Assembly (NCBI RefSeq): GCF_030697065.1
Contig: NZ_JAUYQU010000021.1
Coordinates: 1-53,028 of the forward strand
Reading direction: 5' to 3'
Length of the DNA: 53,028 nucleotides
Source of the DNA: Bradyrhizobium sp.
Lineage (GTDB): Bacteria > Pseudomonadota > Alphaproteobacteria > Rhizobiales > Xanthobacteraceae
The notes beneath the pieces were generated by a model. The model ran no database searches. It saw only the letters and a list, made by a program, of their open reading frames with translations, and was not told the DNA's origin. This document shows positions 35,906-44,293 of this stretch, one piece after another. Made by a program: the position numbers and the translations under genes. How positions within the stretch are numbered: the first letter of the stretch is position 1; the number at the start of each line of letters is the position of its first letter.

Positions 35906-37081
35906 CTATCCGTCGAGCATGTCTCTTGGCGGCGGCGGCGACTTCTTCAGCAGGAACAGCGCCAGCAGCGCCGACAGGCTGAGCGCGGAGGAGACCATCA
36001 GGACCCGGCTGCCCATCAGGTCGATCAGCAGGCCGAACGCCAACGGGGCGGCGGCCTGCGCCATCCGCGCCGGCGCGCCGATGATGCCGAGCCGGTAGCC
36101 GTAATTCTGAGGGCCGAAGATCGCCAGCGGCAGCGTGCCGCGCGCAATGGTCAGGATGCCGTTGCCGGTGCCGTGAAAGACCGCGAACGCGCTGGCCGCG
36201 GGGCCGCCGACCAGCCCGACGATGGCGGCGCCGATCGGGTGGGTCAGACAGGCAAGGCGGGTCGAAACCAGCGGATGATAGCGGCTGAGGAAACTCGCTT
36301 CGAAAACCCGGGCGGCAACCTGCGCCGGGCCGATCAGCGCACCGGCGGCCACCGCCTGCAGCGTGGTGGCGCCCGCGGCTTCCAGGATCCGCGGCAAATG
36401 CGCGGCCATCGCGCCGGTCACGGTCCAGGCCGCCGCGAAGGCGAACGCCAGCAGGATCATGGTGCGGTCGATCGCGATGTGCGGCTTGACGGCCGTCGCC
36501 ACGGCCGCCTTGGCGCCCTTCACGGCGGGCAGCATGAAGAAGTTGAGCGGCAGGCCGATCAGGATGTGCGCGGCGGCCCAGGCAAAGCAGGTGTTGCGCC
36601 AGCCGATCGTCTCCAGTCCAAGGGCGGTGAGCGGCCATCCGACGGTGGAGGCAAATCCCGCGAGCAGGGTGATGCCGGTGATCGAGCGGCGCGCGGCGTC
36701 GCCATAGATCCGTCCCAGCGCGCCGAAGGCGGCATCGTACAGGCCTGCACCCATGCCGACGCCGAGCAGCAGCCAGGCGATCACCAGCACCGGAATCGAG
36801 TAGGAGAGGCCGAGCAGCGCGAGGCCGGCAGCCAGCGTCACATTTGAAAGCGACAGCACCGACCGGCCGCCGACCAGATCGATCTGCCGGCCGACCCGCG
36901 GGCCGAGCAGGGCCGATATCACCAGCGACGCCGAGAAGGCGGCAAAGATCCAGTTCGAGGAAACGCCGAGATCGCGCCCGATCGGATCGGCCAGGATCGC
37001 GGGAAGGTAGTAGCTCGAGGCCCATGCCAGCGTCTGCGTCGTGCCGAGCGCCAGGACGATCGGAAGCTGGGGCGGCGTCAT
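35906..37081 (-). CDS. Major facilitator superfamily transporter
   Basis: A 391-residue inner-membrane protein with about 12 hydrophobic helices. The N-terminus reads LALGTTQTLAWASSYYLPAI. Loop 2-3 carries GPRVGRQIDLVGGRSVL, a variant of the MFS G-x-x-x-D-R/K-x-G-R motif. Its start overlaps the stop of the upstream MFS gene by ATGA. The set arsR, flavoprotein, MFS, MFS suggests a metalloid or organo-arsenical export role, but the substrate is inferred from context only. Confidence 0.85.
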   Translation of the reverse strand: MTPPQLPIVLALGTTQTLAWASSYYLPAILADPIGRDLGVSSNWIFAAFSASLVISALLGPRVGRQIDLVGGRSVLSLSNVTLAAGLALLGLSYSIPVLVIAWLLLGVGMGAGLYDAAFGALGRIYGDAARRSITGITLLAGFASTVGWPLTALGLETIGWRNTCFAWAAAHILIGLPLNFFMLPAVKGAKAAVATAVKPHIAIDRTMILLAFAFAAAWTVTGAMAAHLPRILEAAGATTLQAVAAGALIGPAQVAARVFEASFLSRYHPLVSTRLACLTHPIGAAIVGLVGGPAASAFAVFHGTGNGILTIARGTLPLAIFGPQNYGYRLGIIGAPARMAQAAAPLAFGLLIDLMGSRVLMVSSALSLSALLALFLLKKSPPPPRDMLDG

Positions 37082-38289
37082 GATTGCGGTGCTGCGGTTC
37101 GGGACCAGTATAGCGCCACCGGCCCCAGCAAGATCCCGGCGGCCAGCACCGAGAATGCCGCCATCCAGGCGGTGGCGCTGAGCGGCCCGCCGGCGAGGTC
37201 GAGCGCGACGCCGACGCCCCAGGCGCCGAGCGCCGACAGGCTGAAGCCGACGGTGGAATGCGCCGCCATGGTGGCGCCGCGATAATCGGGATGCGCCGCC
37301 ATCGACATGCCCGACGTCAATGCGCCGGAGTCGGCCGGGACCGTGATGGCATAGACCAGCATCAGCGGCAGCAACAGCAAGGGCGACTGGTTTGAAAATA
37401 CGCCGATCAGCATGGCCACGACAGCGGAGCTCAGCATCACGGCCGTGATGGCGCGATGCCGGCCGTACTTCAGCGCCAGTTCATTGCCGAGAATGCTGGC
37501 GGGCATCGCCAGCAGCGTGAATACGACGCTGACGACGATCGGCGAAAACACAGAGCTTTGCCCGTTGCTGGCGATGACGAAGGTCCAGAACGCCACCAGC
37601 CAGGTCCGGATGCCATAGAGCTCGAAACAATGCGCGCCATAGCCGAGCACGAACCCCATCGCCCGGGTGTTGCGGAACACCGGCGCAAAATCCAGCAGGC
37701 GGCCCTGCGCCGGTTTCGGCGGTACTGGCCGCAACAGCAGGCAGACGCCCAGCATCGCGATCGGACCAAGGGCGGTGACGAAGAATGCGCTGCGCCAGCC
37801 AAAACTGTCCGCAACCAGTTGCGAGACCAGGAACGACAGGCCGACGCCGAACGAGAAGCTCGACGTGTAGAACGTGATGGCGCGGGAAGAATCGCCTGGC
37901 GCCAGGCGGTCGGTCAGCGCCTTGAGGCCGGGCATATAGGCGCCGGCGAAACCGATCCCCGCGATCGCATTGCACAGCGCGCCGGTCCAGAGTCCGGTGG
38001 CGAACAGCCCGAACAGCAGGGTGCCGAGTGCGCTGACCGCCGAGCCCGCGATCAGGATCTTGCGGGCATCGATCCGGTCGGTCAGCGTCGCCAGCACCGG
38101 CACGGTCAGCATGTAGCCGGCGGCGCCGGAGCCCGCCAGCAGGCCGGCCTGGGCGCCGCTCAACTGCCATTCCGGAATCAGGAACGCGGCGAGCACCGAC
38201 GACACCACGACGTGCGGAAGCAGACTGCCGAGTTGCCCCAGGCACATCGCGACGATGACGGATCGGCCTTCCAGCGGAATCTGACTCAC
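37078..38289 (-). CDS. Major facilitator superfamily transporter
   Basis: A 403-residue protein with 12 predicted membrane helices. The start is GTG at 38289 with GGAGATAG immediately before. LATLTDRIDARKILIAGSAV is the loop 2-3 motif. It follows the flavoprotein gene by 20 bases and overlaps the next MFS gene by ATGA. Its pairing with a Cys-tailed flavoprotein under arsR is similar to ars clusters in other Bradyrhizobium strains. The substrate is unproven. Confidence 0.85.
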   Translation of the reverse strand: MSQIPLEGRSVIVAMCLGQLGSLLPHVVVSSVLAAFLIPEWQLSGAQAGLLAGSGAAGYMLTVPVLATLTDRIDARKILIAGSAVSALGTLLFGLFATGLWTGALCNAIAGIGFAGAYMPGLKALTDRLAPGDSSRAITFYTSSFSFGVGLSFLVSQLVADSFGWRSAFFVTALGPIAMLGVCLLLRPVPPKPAQGRLLDFAPVFRNTRAMGFVLGYGAHCFELYGIRTWLVAFWTFVIASNGQSSVFSPIVVSVVFTLLAMPASILGNELALKYGRHRAITAVMLSSAVVAMLIGVFSNQSPLLLLPLMLVYAITVPADSGALTSGMSMAAHPDYRGATMAAHSTVGFSLSALGAWGVGVALDLAGGPLSATAWMAAFSVLAAGILLGPVALYWSRTAAPQS

Positions 38290-38309
38290 CTATCTCCGTT
38301 CGGACCGCG

Positions 38310-39671
38310 CTAGCCGCAGCCGCATCCGGCTTTTCCTTCTTGTTTGGCATTTGCGTCGGCGACGCAACAGGCGTCAACGGCCGATGGTGCCGGTCCGCCG
38401 CAACACTGGCTTGCGCCGGGTGCATCGACGCGGCTGCAGACGCCGGTTTCCGGCAGCACCAGTTCGACGCGCGAAGCGGCTTCATGGTCGCCGGCGAGCT
38501 CGGCGGCGATCGATCGCACCTGTTCGTAGCCGGTCAGCATCAGGAAGGTCGGCGCGCGCCCATAGGACTTCATGCCGGCGAAATAGAAGCCGGGTTCGGC
38601 TTGCGCCAGCTCGCGCGCGCCGTGCGGCCGCACCGTGCCGCAGCTGTGTTCGTTGGGATCGATCAGGGGCGCCAGCGCGACCGGGCACTCGATCGCGGGA
38701 TCGAGCTGGATGCGCAGCTCGCGGACGAAATCGAGATCCGGCCGGAAGCCCGTGGCCACGATCAATTCGTCCACCACCACCTGGCGGCAGCAACTGCCGG
38801 CACCGGTGGCGACGGTGAGGCGAGGGCCGTCGGCGGCAAGGTGCGAAACCCGGAATTCGCTCTCGACCTGGATCCGGCCGGCCGCGACCAGCGCGGCAAA
38901 GGTGGCGCCGAGTTCGCCGCGGGCGGCGAGCTTGTCGTTGGCGCCGCCGCCAAAGGCCTTGGCGGGATCGTTGCCGCGCAACAGCCAGACCGGCCTGGTT
39001 TCCGGCGCCTCGGTCGCGAGCCTGGCAAGATCGGTCAGTGTGCCGATCGCCGAATGGCCGGCGCCGAGCACCGCGACGGTCTTGCCGGCATAGCGTGCGC
39101 GGTCCTTGCCCAGCACGTCAGGCATGCCATACGCAATTCTGCCGGCCGCCTCGGTCTCGCCGGTGGCGCGCAGGCCATTGGCGCCCGCCGGATTGGGCGA
39201 ATGCCAGGTGCCGGACGCATCGATCACGGCATCGGCCCGCATGCTTTTCGGGCCTTGCCCGTTCTGATAGCGCAGCTCGAAGCGGGCGGCTTCGCGGCCC
39301 TTGCTCTTGAGCTTATCGAAGCCGACGCGGCTGATGTCGGTGACGCGAGCCGAGGTATAGATGTGGCTCGCGAGCGTCGTCTTGGCCGCGAGCGGCTCGA
39401 GATAGCGCTCTACAAGCTCATTGCCGGTCGGATACTGCTCGGGCTCGGGAGAATTCCAGCCGGTCGCGGCGAGCAGGCGTTCCGCGGCGCGGTCGACATT
39501 GTATTCCCATGGCGAGAACAGCTGCACATGGCCCCATTGCCGCACCGAATGACCGACGCTGTCGCCGGCCTCGAGCACGATTGGCTTCAGCCCGCGTTCC
39601 AGCAGATGGGCGGCCGCGGCCAGCCCGACCGGGCCGGCTCCGATGATCGTGACGGTTTTTGCCTGGTTCAT
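38310..39671 (-). CDS. FAD-dependent oxidoreductase with Cys-rich tail (ArsO-like)
   Basis: A 453-residue flavoprotein monooxygenase-like enzyme. The FAD site is VTIIGAGPVGLAAAAHLLER near residue 8. A second nucleotide-binding motif, VAVLGAGHSAIGTL, lies near residue 200. The ATATGFRPDLDF-type motif appears as IVATGFRPDLDF. The final 46 residues form a flexible tail with Cys412, Cys423-424, Cys435-436, Cys450 and Cys452, a likely thiolate site for arsenite. AGGAGG lies five bases before the ATG. It is directly downstream of arsR, so a role in arsenical oxidation or activation is inferred, not shown. Confidence 0.82.
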   Translation of the reverse strand: MNQAKTVTIIGAGPVGLAAAAHLLERGLKPIVLEAGDSVGHSVRQWGHVQLFSPWEYNVDRAAERLLAATGWNSPEPEQYPTGNELVERYLEPLAAKTTLASHIYTSARVTDISRVGFDKLKSKGREAARFELRYQNGQGPKSMRADAVIDASGTWHSPNPAGANGLRATGETEAAGRIAYGMPDVLGKDRARYAGKTVAVLGAGHSAIGTLTDLARLATEAPETRPVWLLRGNDPAKAFGGGANDKLAARGELGATFAALVAAGRIQVESEFRVSHLAADGPRLTVATGAGSCCRQVVVDELIVATGFRPDLDFVRELRIQLDPAIECPVALAPLIDPNEHSCGTVRPHGARELAQAEPGFYFAGMKSYGRAPTFLMLTGYEQVRSIAAELAGDHEAASRVELVLPETGVCSRVDAPGASQCCGGPAPSAVDACCVADANAKQEGKAGCGCG

Positions 39672-39720
39672 GGTATCCTCCTGTCAAACTAGAAGTATCG
39701 AAATAATGCGCCGCGCGAGA

Positions 39721-40038
39721 TCAGGCGGCGGTCTTGGTGTCCTTGCATTCGGCGACACCGCTGCAGCATTCGGCGACCAGAAAATCCACCAGTCCCCGCA
39801 TCACGTCGTAGTTTGCATGACAAACCAGCGTCGTTGCCTCCCGCACCTGGCTGATCAGTCCGACCACCATCAGCGCCTTGATGTGATGGGAGAGGGTGGA
39901 GGGCGCGATCTTCAATTTGTCCTGCAGCCGGCCGACAGGCAGCCCGGCATCCCCGGCGCGAACCAGCGCGCGGTAGATTTTCAGCCGGGTCGGATTGCCG
40001 AGGGCTTCCAGATGTGCGGCGGCGTCATCGAGTTTCAT
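39721..40038 (-). CDS. arsR: ArsR-family metalloregulator
   Basis: A 105-residue winged-helix repressor. The ATG at 40038 (MKLDDAAAHLEALGNPTRLK) is used; a longer frame from 40197 runs through the palindrome upstream and is rejected. The recognition helix region is LKIAPSTLSHHIKALMVVGL. The C-terminal Cys91, Cys92 and Cys98 have the same spacing as the As(III) site of the Acidithiobacillus ferrooxidans-type ArsR (C95, C96, C102). It is expected to repress its own operon (flavoprotein and two MFS genes) until As(III) or Sb(III) binds. Confidence 0.93.
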   Translation of the reverse strand: MKLDDAAAHLEALGNPTRLKIYRALVRAGDAGLPVGRLQDKLKIAPSTLSHHIKALMVVGLISQVREATTLVCHANYDVMRGLVDFLVAECCSGVAECKDTKTAA

Positions 40039-40071
40039 GATGCAAGATTGCCGGATTTCATCCTGGTTGTC

Positions 40072-40103
40072 AACTATATTTCTAGAATGATAGAAATATA
40101 GTT
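40072..40103. promoter_or_regulatory. 32-bp palindrome, probable ArsR operator
   Basis: Perfect 13-base arms, AACTATATTTCTA and TAGAAATATAGTT, flank a 6-base spacer (GAATGA), 34 bases upstream of arsR. The AT-rich sequence stands out in a GC-rich context. It matches the expected form of an ArsR binding site and may control both arsR and the divergent chrA. Confidence 0.75.
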
Positions 40104-40294
40104 TGCGCCCGGTCATGCCAGCGGCGTGTGACACAATGCGGAACGCGCTTGGCCCCATGACCGGTTCCCGGTATCGTTCGCACTCCGAGGGCACCAAGCT
40201 GGCCAGCGGCGACGTGGTCTGGCAAACGGCCCGCGTCCGTTACTTCACGAGCGAAGCGATCAAGCGCCGACATCCGGCAGGGGGATTCTTTCGG

Positions 40295-41497
40295 ATGAGT
40301 ACCAGGGCGGTCTCGGGAAGCGTCGGTGAAGTCTTTATCGCGTTCCTGAAACTCGGCCTGACGTCGTTCGGCGGGCCGATCGCACATCTCGGCTACTTCC
40401 GCGATGAATTGGTGGTACGCCGCAAATGGCTCGATGAGGCCGCCTATGCCGACCTGGTCGCGCTCTGTCAGTTTCTCCCCGGGCCCGCCTCCAGCCAGGT
40501 CGGCTTTTGCCTCGGCGTACTGCGCGGCAACGGTCTGCTGGGGGGCCTTGCCGCGTGGTTCGCCTTCACCATTCCCTCGGCCGTGATCCTGTTCGCCTTT
40601 GCGATGGGCGCCGCCGCATTCACGGGACCGGTTGCCGAAGGTTTTCTGCACGGCCTCAAGCTGGTCGCGGTCGCGGTGGTGGCCCAGGCCATCTGGGGCA
40701 TGTCGCGAACCCTCACACCCGATCGAACCCGGGCCGGCATTGCACTTGCCGCAATCGCGATCGTTGTTTTTTTCGCGGGATCGTTCGGGCAGATCGCATC
40801 GATCGTGCTTGGCGCAGGTGCGGGCCTTTGGCTCTGCCGGGGAGAGGTCGCGCCGGTTTCCGGGCATCTGCATTTTCCGGTCACCCGGCGAGCCGGCGTC
40901 ATCGCGCTGGTTCTCTTTGCCGCATTGCTGCTGATCGTTCCCTTCGTCGTTTCGGCGACCGGTTCGCAGGCGCTCGCGCTGTTCGATGCATTCTACCGGT
41001 CGGGCGCCCTCGTATTCGGCGGCGGCCATGTCGTTCTGCCGCTGCTTCAGGCTGAAGTCGTGACACCCGGATGGGTCAGCACCGAGGCCTTCCTGGCGGG
41101 CTATGGACTGGCGCAGGCGGTGCCGGGGCCGCTCTTCACTTTCGCCGCCTATCTCGGTGCGGTAACCGGACCTCCGCCGAACGGCCTTGCCGGTGCCGCC
41201 ATTGCCCTCGTCGCGTTGCTGCTTCCGGGCATGCTGCTGGTCTATGGCATGCTGCCATTCTGGGATGCGATGCGCACACGGCCCGCCGCCCAGGCTGCCA
41301 TGCGCGGCACCAACGCGGCCGTGGTCGGTATTCTCGGGGCGGCTCTTTACAACCCGGTCTGGACCAGCGCGGTTCTGACCCCGCGCGATTTTGCGCTCGC
41401 ACTCGCGGGCTTTCTGCTGCTCACGGTTTGGAAAGTGCCGCCATGGGTCGTGGTGCTGCTGTTGGCCGGCGCCGGCGTGGTGTCGCGTCTGACCTGA
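40295..41497 (+). CDS. chrA: Chromate transporter, second copy
   Basis: A 400-residue CHR-family inner-membrane transporter. The ATG at 40295 follows GGGGGA by about nine bases; a frame from 40103 adds 64 residues with no match to the family and is rejected. Signatures occur in both halves: GLTSFGGPIAHLGYFRDELV with LPGPASSQVGF, then GALVFGGGHVVLPLLQAEVV with AVPGPLFTFAAYLG. It is distinct in sequence from the copy at 32874. It is divergent from arsR, across the palindrome, and convergent with the phn-like genes. Confidence 0.93.
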   Translation: MSTRAVSGSVGEVFIAFLKLGLTSFGGPIAHLGYFRDELVVRRKWLDEAAYADLVALCQFLPGPASSQVGFCLGVLRGNGLLGGLAAWFAFTIPSAVILFAFAMGAAAFTGPVAEGFLHGLKLVAVAVVAQAIWGMSRTLTPDRTRAGIALAAIAIVVFFAGSFGQIASIVLGAGAGLWLCRGEVAPVSGHLHFPVTRRAGVIALVLFAALLLIVPFVVSATGSQALALFDAFYRSGALVFGGGHVVLPLLQAEVVTPGWVSTEAFLAGYGLAQAVPGPLFTFAAYLGAVTGPPPNGLAGAAIALVALLLPGMLLVYGMLPFWDAMRTRPAAQAAMRGTNAAVVGILGAALYNPVWTSAVLTPRDFALALAGFLLLTVWKVPPWVVVLLLAGAGVVSRLT

Positions 41498-41584
41498 ACG
41501 CCATTCCGCCGAGACTTCCACCATGCGGTAACGCACAGCCGCGGTGGCGGAGCGGCGCTCGCTGCCGCGAAACAAATATCCGGA

Positions 41585-42430
41585 TCAGGCGCTGCCGATG
41601 AGGCGGAAGCGAAGCCACGCCGAGAGTTTATCGATGGCGGAAACCGCCACAACGATCAGTATGATGATCAGGCTTGCCTGTCCGAATTCGTAAACCCGAA
41701 GGCGATCGGCCAATTGATAGCCGATGCCGCCGGCCCCGACGACGCCCAGGATCGTCGCCGACCGTGTATTCGACTCCCACATGTAGAGGGTGGCCGAAAG
41801 CATGACGGGAAGAACCTGCGGCAGAATGCCGAGGCGGATTTCGTCAAGCCATGTCCCCCCGGCCGCCCGCACGCCCTCGACGGGACCCTTCGAGGCATTG
41901 TCGATGGCCTCGGAGTAGAGTTTCGCCAGCGTGCCGAGATCGACCAGCGCAATGGCCATGATTCCGGCGATCGGACCCAGTCCGATTGCCCGGACAAAGA
42001 CCAGGGCCCAGATCAGGTGGTCGAAACTTCTCAAGGCGTCGGAAAAGCGTCGAAAGCCAAATTGCAGAATGCGAATGGGAAATGTCTTGCTGGAGCACAG
42101 GATCGCCAGGGGAACCGCCAAAACCGCGCCGATGAGCGTTCCGAGAAATGCCATCGAGATTGTTTCGAGAAGGCCCCAGAGGAATTCCGGAAGGTACTGA
42201 AACCCCGACGGCGACAGCATCAGAAGCAGCGCGTTGCCGAGCTTGGGAAGTCCAGCCAAAAGCTTCGGAGAGAAGATCTCGCAGACCCAGGCAGAGTACA
42301 CGAGGATCGCGCTCGCAAGGGCTGCGAACAGGACTCTCTTGATCCGTCTGCTCAGCGGGCGCCGTATCGCTGCTTCCAGGTAGGCCGCGCGGGCGCCGGG
42401 CAATGCTTCGAGGGTCAATGACAACGTCAA
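41585..42430 (-). CDS. phnE: Phosphonate-type ABC transporter permease
   Basis: A 281-residue inner-membrane permease with about six helices. The start is TTG at 42430, preceded by AGGAAGGA, as no ATG fits. The EAA-like cytosolic loop EGVRAAGGTWLDEIRLGILP contacts the ATPase. It is paired with a second permease of the same family 18 bases upstream. It is the last gene of a minus-strand set starting with phnC. The substrate may be phosphonate, phosphite, phosphate or an arsenic analogue. Confidence 0.88.
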   Translation of the reverse strand: MTLSLTLEALPGARAAYLEAAIRRPLSRRIKRVLFAALASAILVYSAWVCEIFSPKLLAGLPKLGNALLLMLSPSGFQYLPEFLWGLLETISMAFLGTLIGAVLAVPLAILCSSKTFPIRILQFGFRRFSDALRSFDHLIWALVFVRAIGLGPIAGIMAIALVDLGTLAKLYSEAIDNASKGPVEGVRAAGGTWLDEIRLGILPQVLPVMLSATLYMWESNTRSATILGVVGAGGIGYQLADRLRVYEFGQASLIIILIVVAVSAIDKLSAWLRFRLIGSA

Positions 42431-42448
42431 CCGTTCCTTCCTGCCGGG

Positions 42449-43351
42449 TCAGGCGGCGTGGCCGGTAATTTGCAGCCGAAGCGCTTCGCTCGCCATGTCG
42501 ATGAGCGTAACGGCAAGAAACACGATGATCAGGATTGCGCCCGCATCATCGAAATAGTTGAGACTGATGGACTCGTACAATTCCATGCCGATGCCGCCAG
42601 CGCCGACGAAACCGATGATGGTTGCGCTCCGAATGTTCGTCTCGAAGCGCCACAGCGTATAGGAAACGTAATTCGGCATGACCTGCGGCAGCAGGCCGAA
42701 CGCGATCTCATCGATCCAGGTTCCGCCGGATGCCCGCACGCCCTCTATCGGTCGCATGTCGGCATTCTCGTTGGTTTCAGCGAACAGCTTGCCTTGGGCG
42801 CCTATCGTATGAACCAGGATCGCCAGAACGCCCGCGAGCGGGCCGAGGCCGAAGGCGAACAGGAAGATCAGCGCCCAGACGAGGTCCGGAACGGTCCGCG
42901 CCACCTCAAGTGTCCGCCGGACCACAAAGACCGTGGCCGGCCTGACGCCCATGTTTGCCGAGGCGAGCAGGCTCAGGGCGCCGCCGATCAGGGTGCCCGC
43001 CACGGTGCCGAAGAGGGCCATGGTCACGGTGGTCAACAACAGGCGGAGCCATTTGCCCAGGCCCCAATACCAGCTGGAGATATCGCTCCACAGGGTTGGC
43101 AGGCGTATCGGCGGTACCATGCCTCCGAGGAATTCGCCGACGCGCGGAATTCCGTGGATCAGTTGCCAGATGTCGAAGCGACTGACATGGGCGGCGAATG
43201 CCAGCGCCGCGAGGAATCCAATCGCCGCCAGGCTGATGAACCTGACAGAAGCAGCCTGACGGGCCTGGGACGCGAGTCCGAAGTCCGCCAGACGTTGATG
43301 CGGGCCAGAAGGATGAGGCATTTTCGGCCCGAATGTTTTCTCGACCGGCAT
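42449..43351 (-). CDS. phnE: Phosphonate-type ABC transporter permease
   Basis: A 300-residue permease with an N-terminal cytosolic stretch of about 30 residues and about six helices. The EAA-like loop EGVRASGGTWIDEIAFGLLP is nearly the same as in the downstream permease, so the two probably form a heterodimer. The ATG at 43351 is five bases after the phnD stop. PhnE pairs are usual in phnCDE1E2 systems, but no C-P lyase genes are present in this window. Confidence 0.9.
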   Translation of the reverse strand: MPVEKTFGPKMPHPSGPHQRLADFGLASQARQAASVRFISLAAIGFLAALAFAAHVSRFDIWQLIHGIPRVGEFLGGMVPPIRLPTLWSDISSWYWGLGKWLRLLLTTVTMALFGTVAGTLIGGALSLLASANMGVRPATVFVVRRTLEVARTVPDLVWALIFLFAFGLGPLAGVLAILVHTIGAQGKLFAETNENADMRPIEGVRASGGTWIDEIAFGLLPQVMPNYVSYTLWRFETNIRSATIIGFVGAGGIGMELYESISLNYFDDAGAILIIVFLAVTLIDMASEALRLQITGHAA

Positions 43352-43356
43352 CCGGA

Positions 43357-44262
43357 TCAGGACTTGCGCGAATCCTTGAGCTGTTTGCGCATTTCGACGG
43401 TCGAGTCATACGTCTTGTGATCGACGGGGACGAAGCCCTGCGTCTTGCCCTTGGCGACCGCCTCGGCGAGAGCCATGTCTTCCTTGTGAAGTTCGACGAA
43501 CAGCTTGGTCAGTTCCGCCTTGAGGTCGGCGGGGAGGTCGCTGCGGGCAATGACGGGAGGGGGAGGAACGATCGAAGATTCCCAGATGACCCGGATCTGC
43601 TCGCGCTTGAGCATATTCTTGTCGATCATGGTTCGGATCTGCCCGTAGCCGTCGCCCTTCGTCGTCCAGGTAAACGCGGCATCGTATGTCCCGCCGAGAA
43701 CGCCCAGTACCGACTGGGTATGGCCTCCGGAGATCGGCGATTTGAAGTAGGTCTCGACGGGCTTGCCCATCTTTGCGAATTCGACCGTCGGCACGAGGAA
43801 GCCCGATTGTGAATTGGGCTCGGTCCGGGCGACATTCTTGCCCATGAGGTCTTCAAACTTCTGGTAAGGGCTGTCGGATTTCACGATCAGCACGGAGTTG
43901 TAACCCAGGTTTCCGTCTTTGTCGGTGGCGGTTACAAGCGGCTCGACACAGCCTTTGCAGTCCAGCCAGGTGCCGGCATAGGCCGACGGACTCGTCCATG
44001 CCATATGGATTTGGCCCGCGACCAGGGCGTTGTTGATGCCGATGAACTCGGTCGCGGTAAAAATCTTGACGGGAACCCCGAGCTTCTTCGATGCGTAGGC
44101 GGCGAATCCGTCCATGGTGCTGGATGTCTGGGTCTGGGTTTCGACCGGAATGACGCCAAAGCCGATTTCCTTGTATTTCTCGCGCCAGTCGGCGGCAGCT
44201 GCCATTGTGACGGAAGTGATCAGCGCCATGCCGGCGCCAACGATTGTTGCAAACCGCATCAT
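43357..44262 (-). CDS. phnD: PhnD-family periplasmic oxyanion-binding protein
   Basis: A 301-residue periplasmic binding protein. The ATG at 44262 (or the next codon, 44259) follows AGGTGG. A signal peptide covers about residues 1-24, cleaved in MAAAADW. The fold signatures are GFGVIPVETQTQTSSTMDGF, AWTSPSAYAG, and GKNVARTEPNSQSGFLVP, the PhnD/PtxB-type anion cleft. Residues 102-105 read Cys-Lys-Gly-Cys, a thiol pair close to where arsenite-binding PhnD relatives such as AioX carry a key Cys. The ligand is inferred: phosphonate, phosphite or an arsenic species. Confidence 0.88.
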   Translation of the reverse strand: MMRFATIVGAGMALITSVTMAAAADWREKYKEIGFGVIPVETQTQTSSTMDGFAAYASKKLGVPVKIFTATEFIGINNALVAGQIHMAWTSPSAYAGTWLDCKGCVEPLVTATDKDGNLGYNSVLIVKSDSPYQKFEDLMGKNVARTEPNSQSGFLVPTVEFAKMGKPVETYFKSPISGGHTQSVLGVLGGTYDAAFTWTTKGDGYGQIRTMIDKNMLKREQIRVIWESSIVPPPPVIARSDLPADLKAELTKLFVELHKEDMALAEAVAKGKTQGFVPVDHKTYDSTVEMRKQLKDSRKS

Positions 44263-44293
44263 AGATCCACCTTTCATATCCGGGATGTCCAAC

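Noticed and set aside
40103..40294. N-terminal extension of the second chrA, and a gene in this gap
   Set aside because: The 64 extra residues do not resemble ChrA and a ribosome-binding site precedes 40295. The gap reads openly on both strands, but I recognise no gene.
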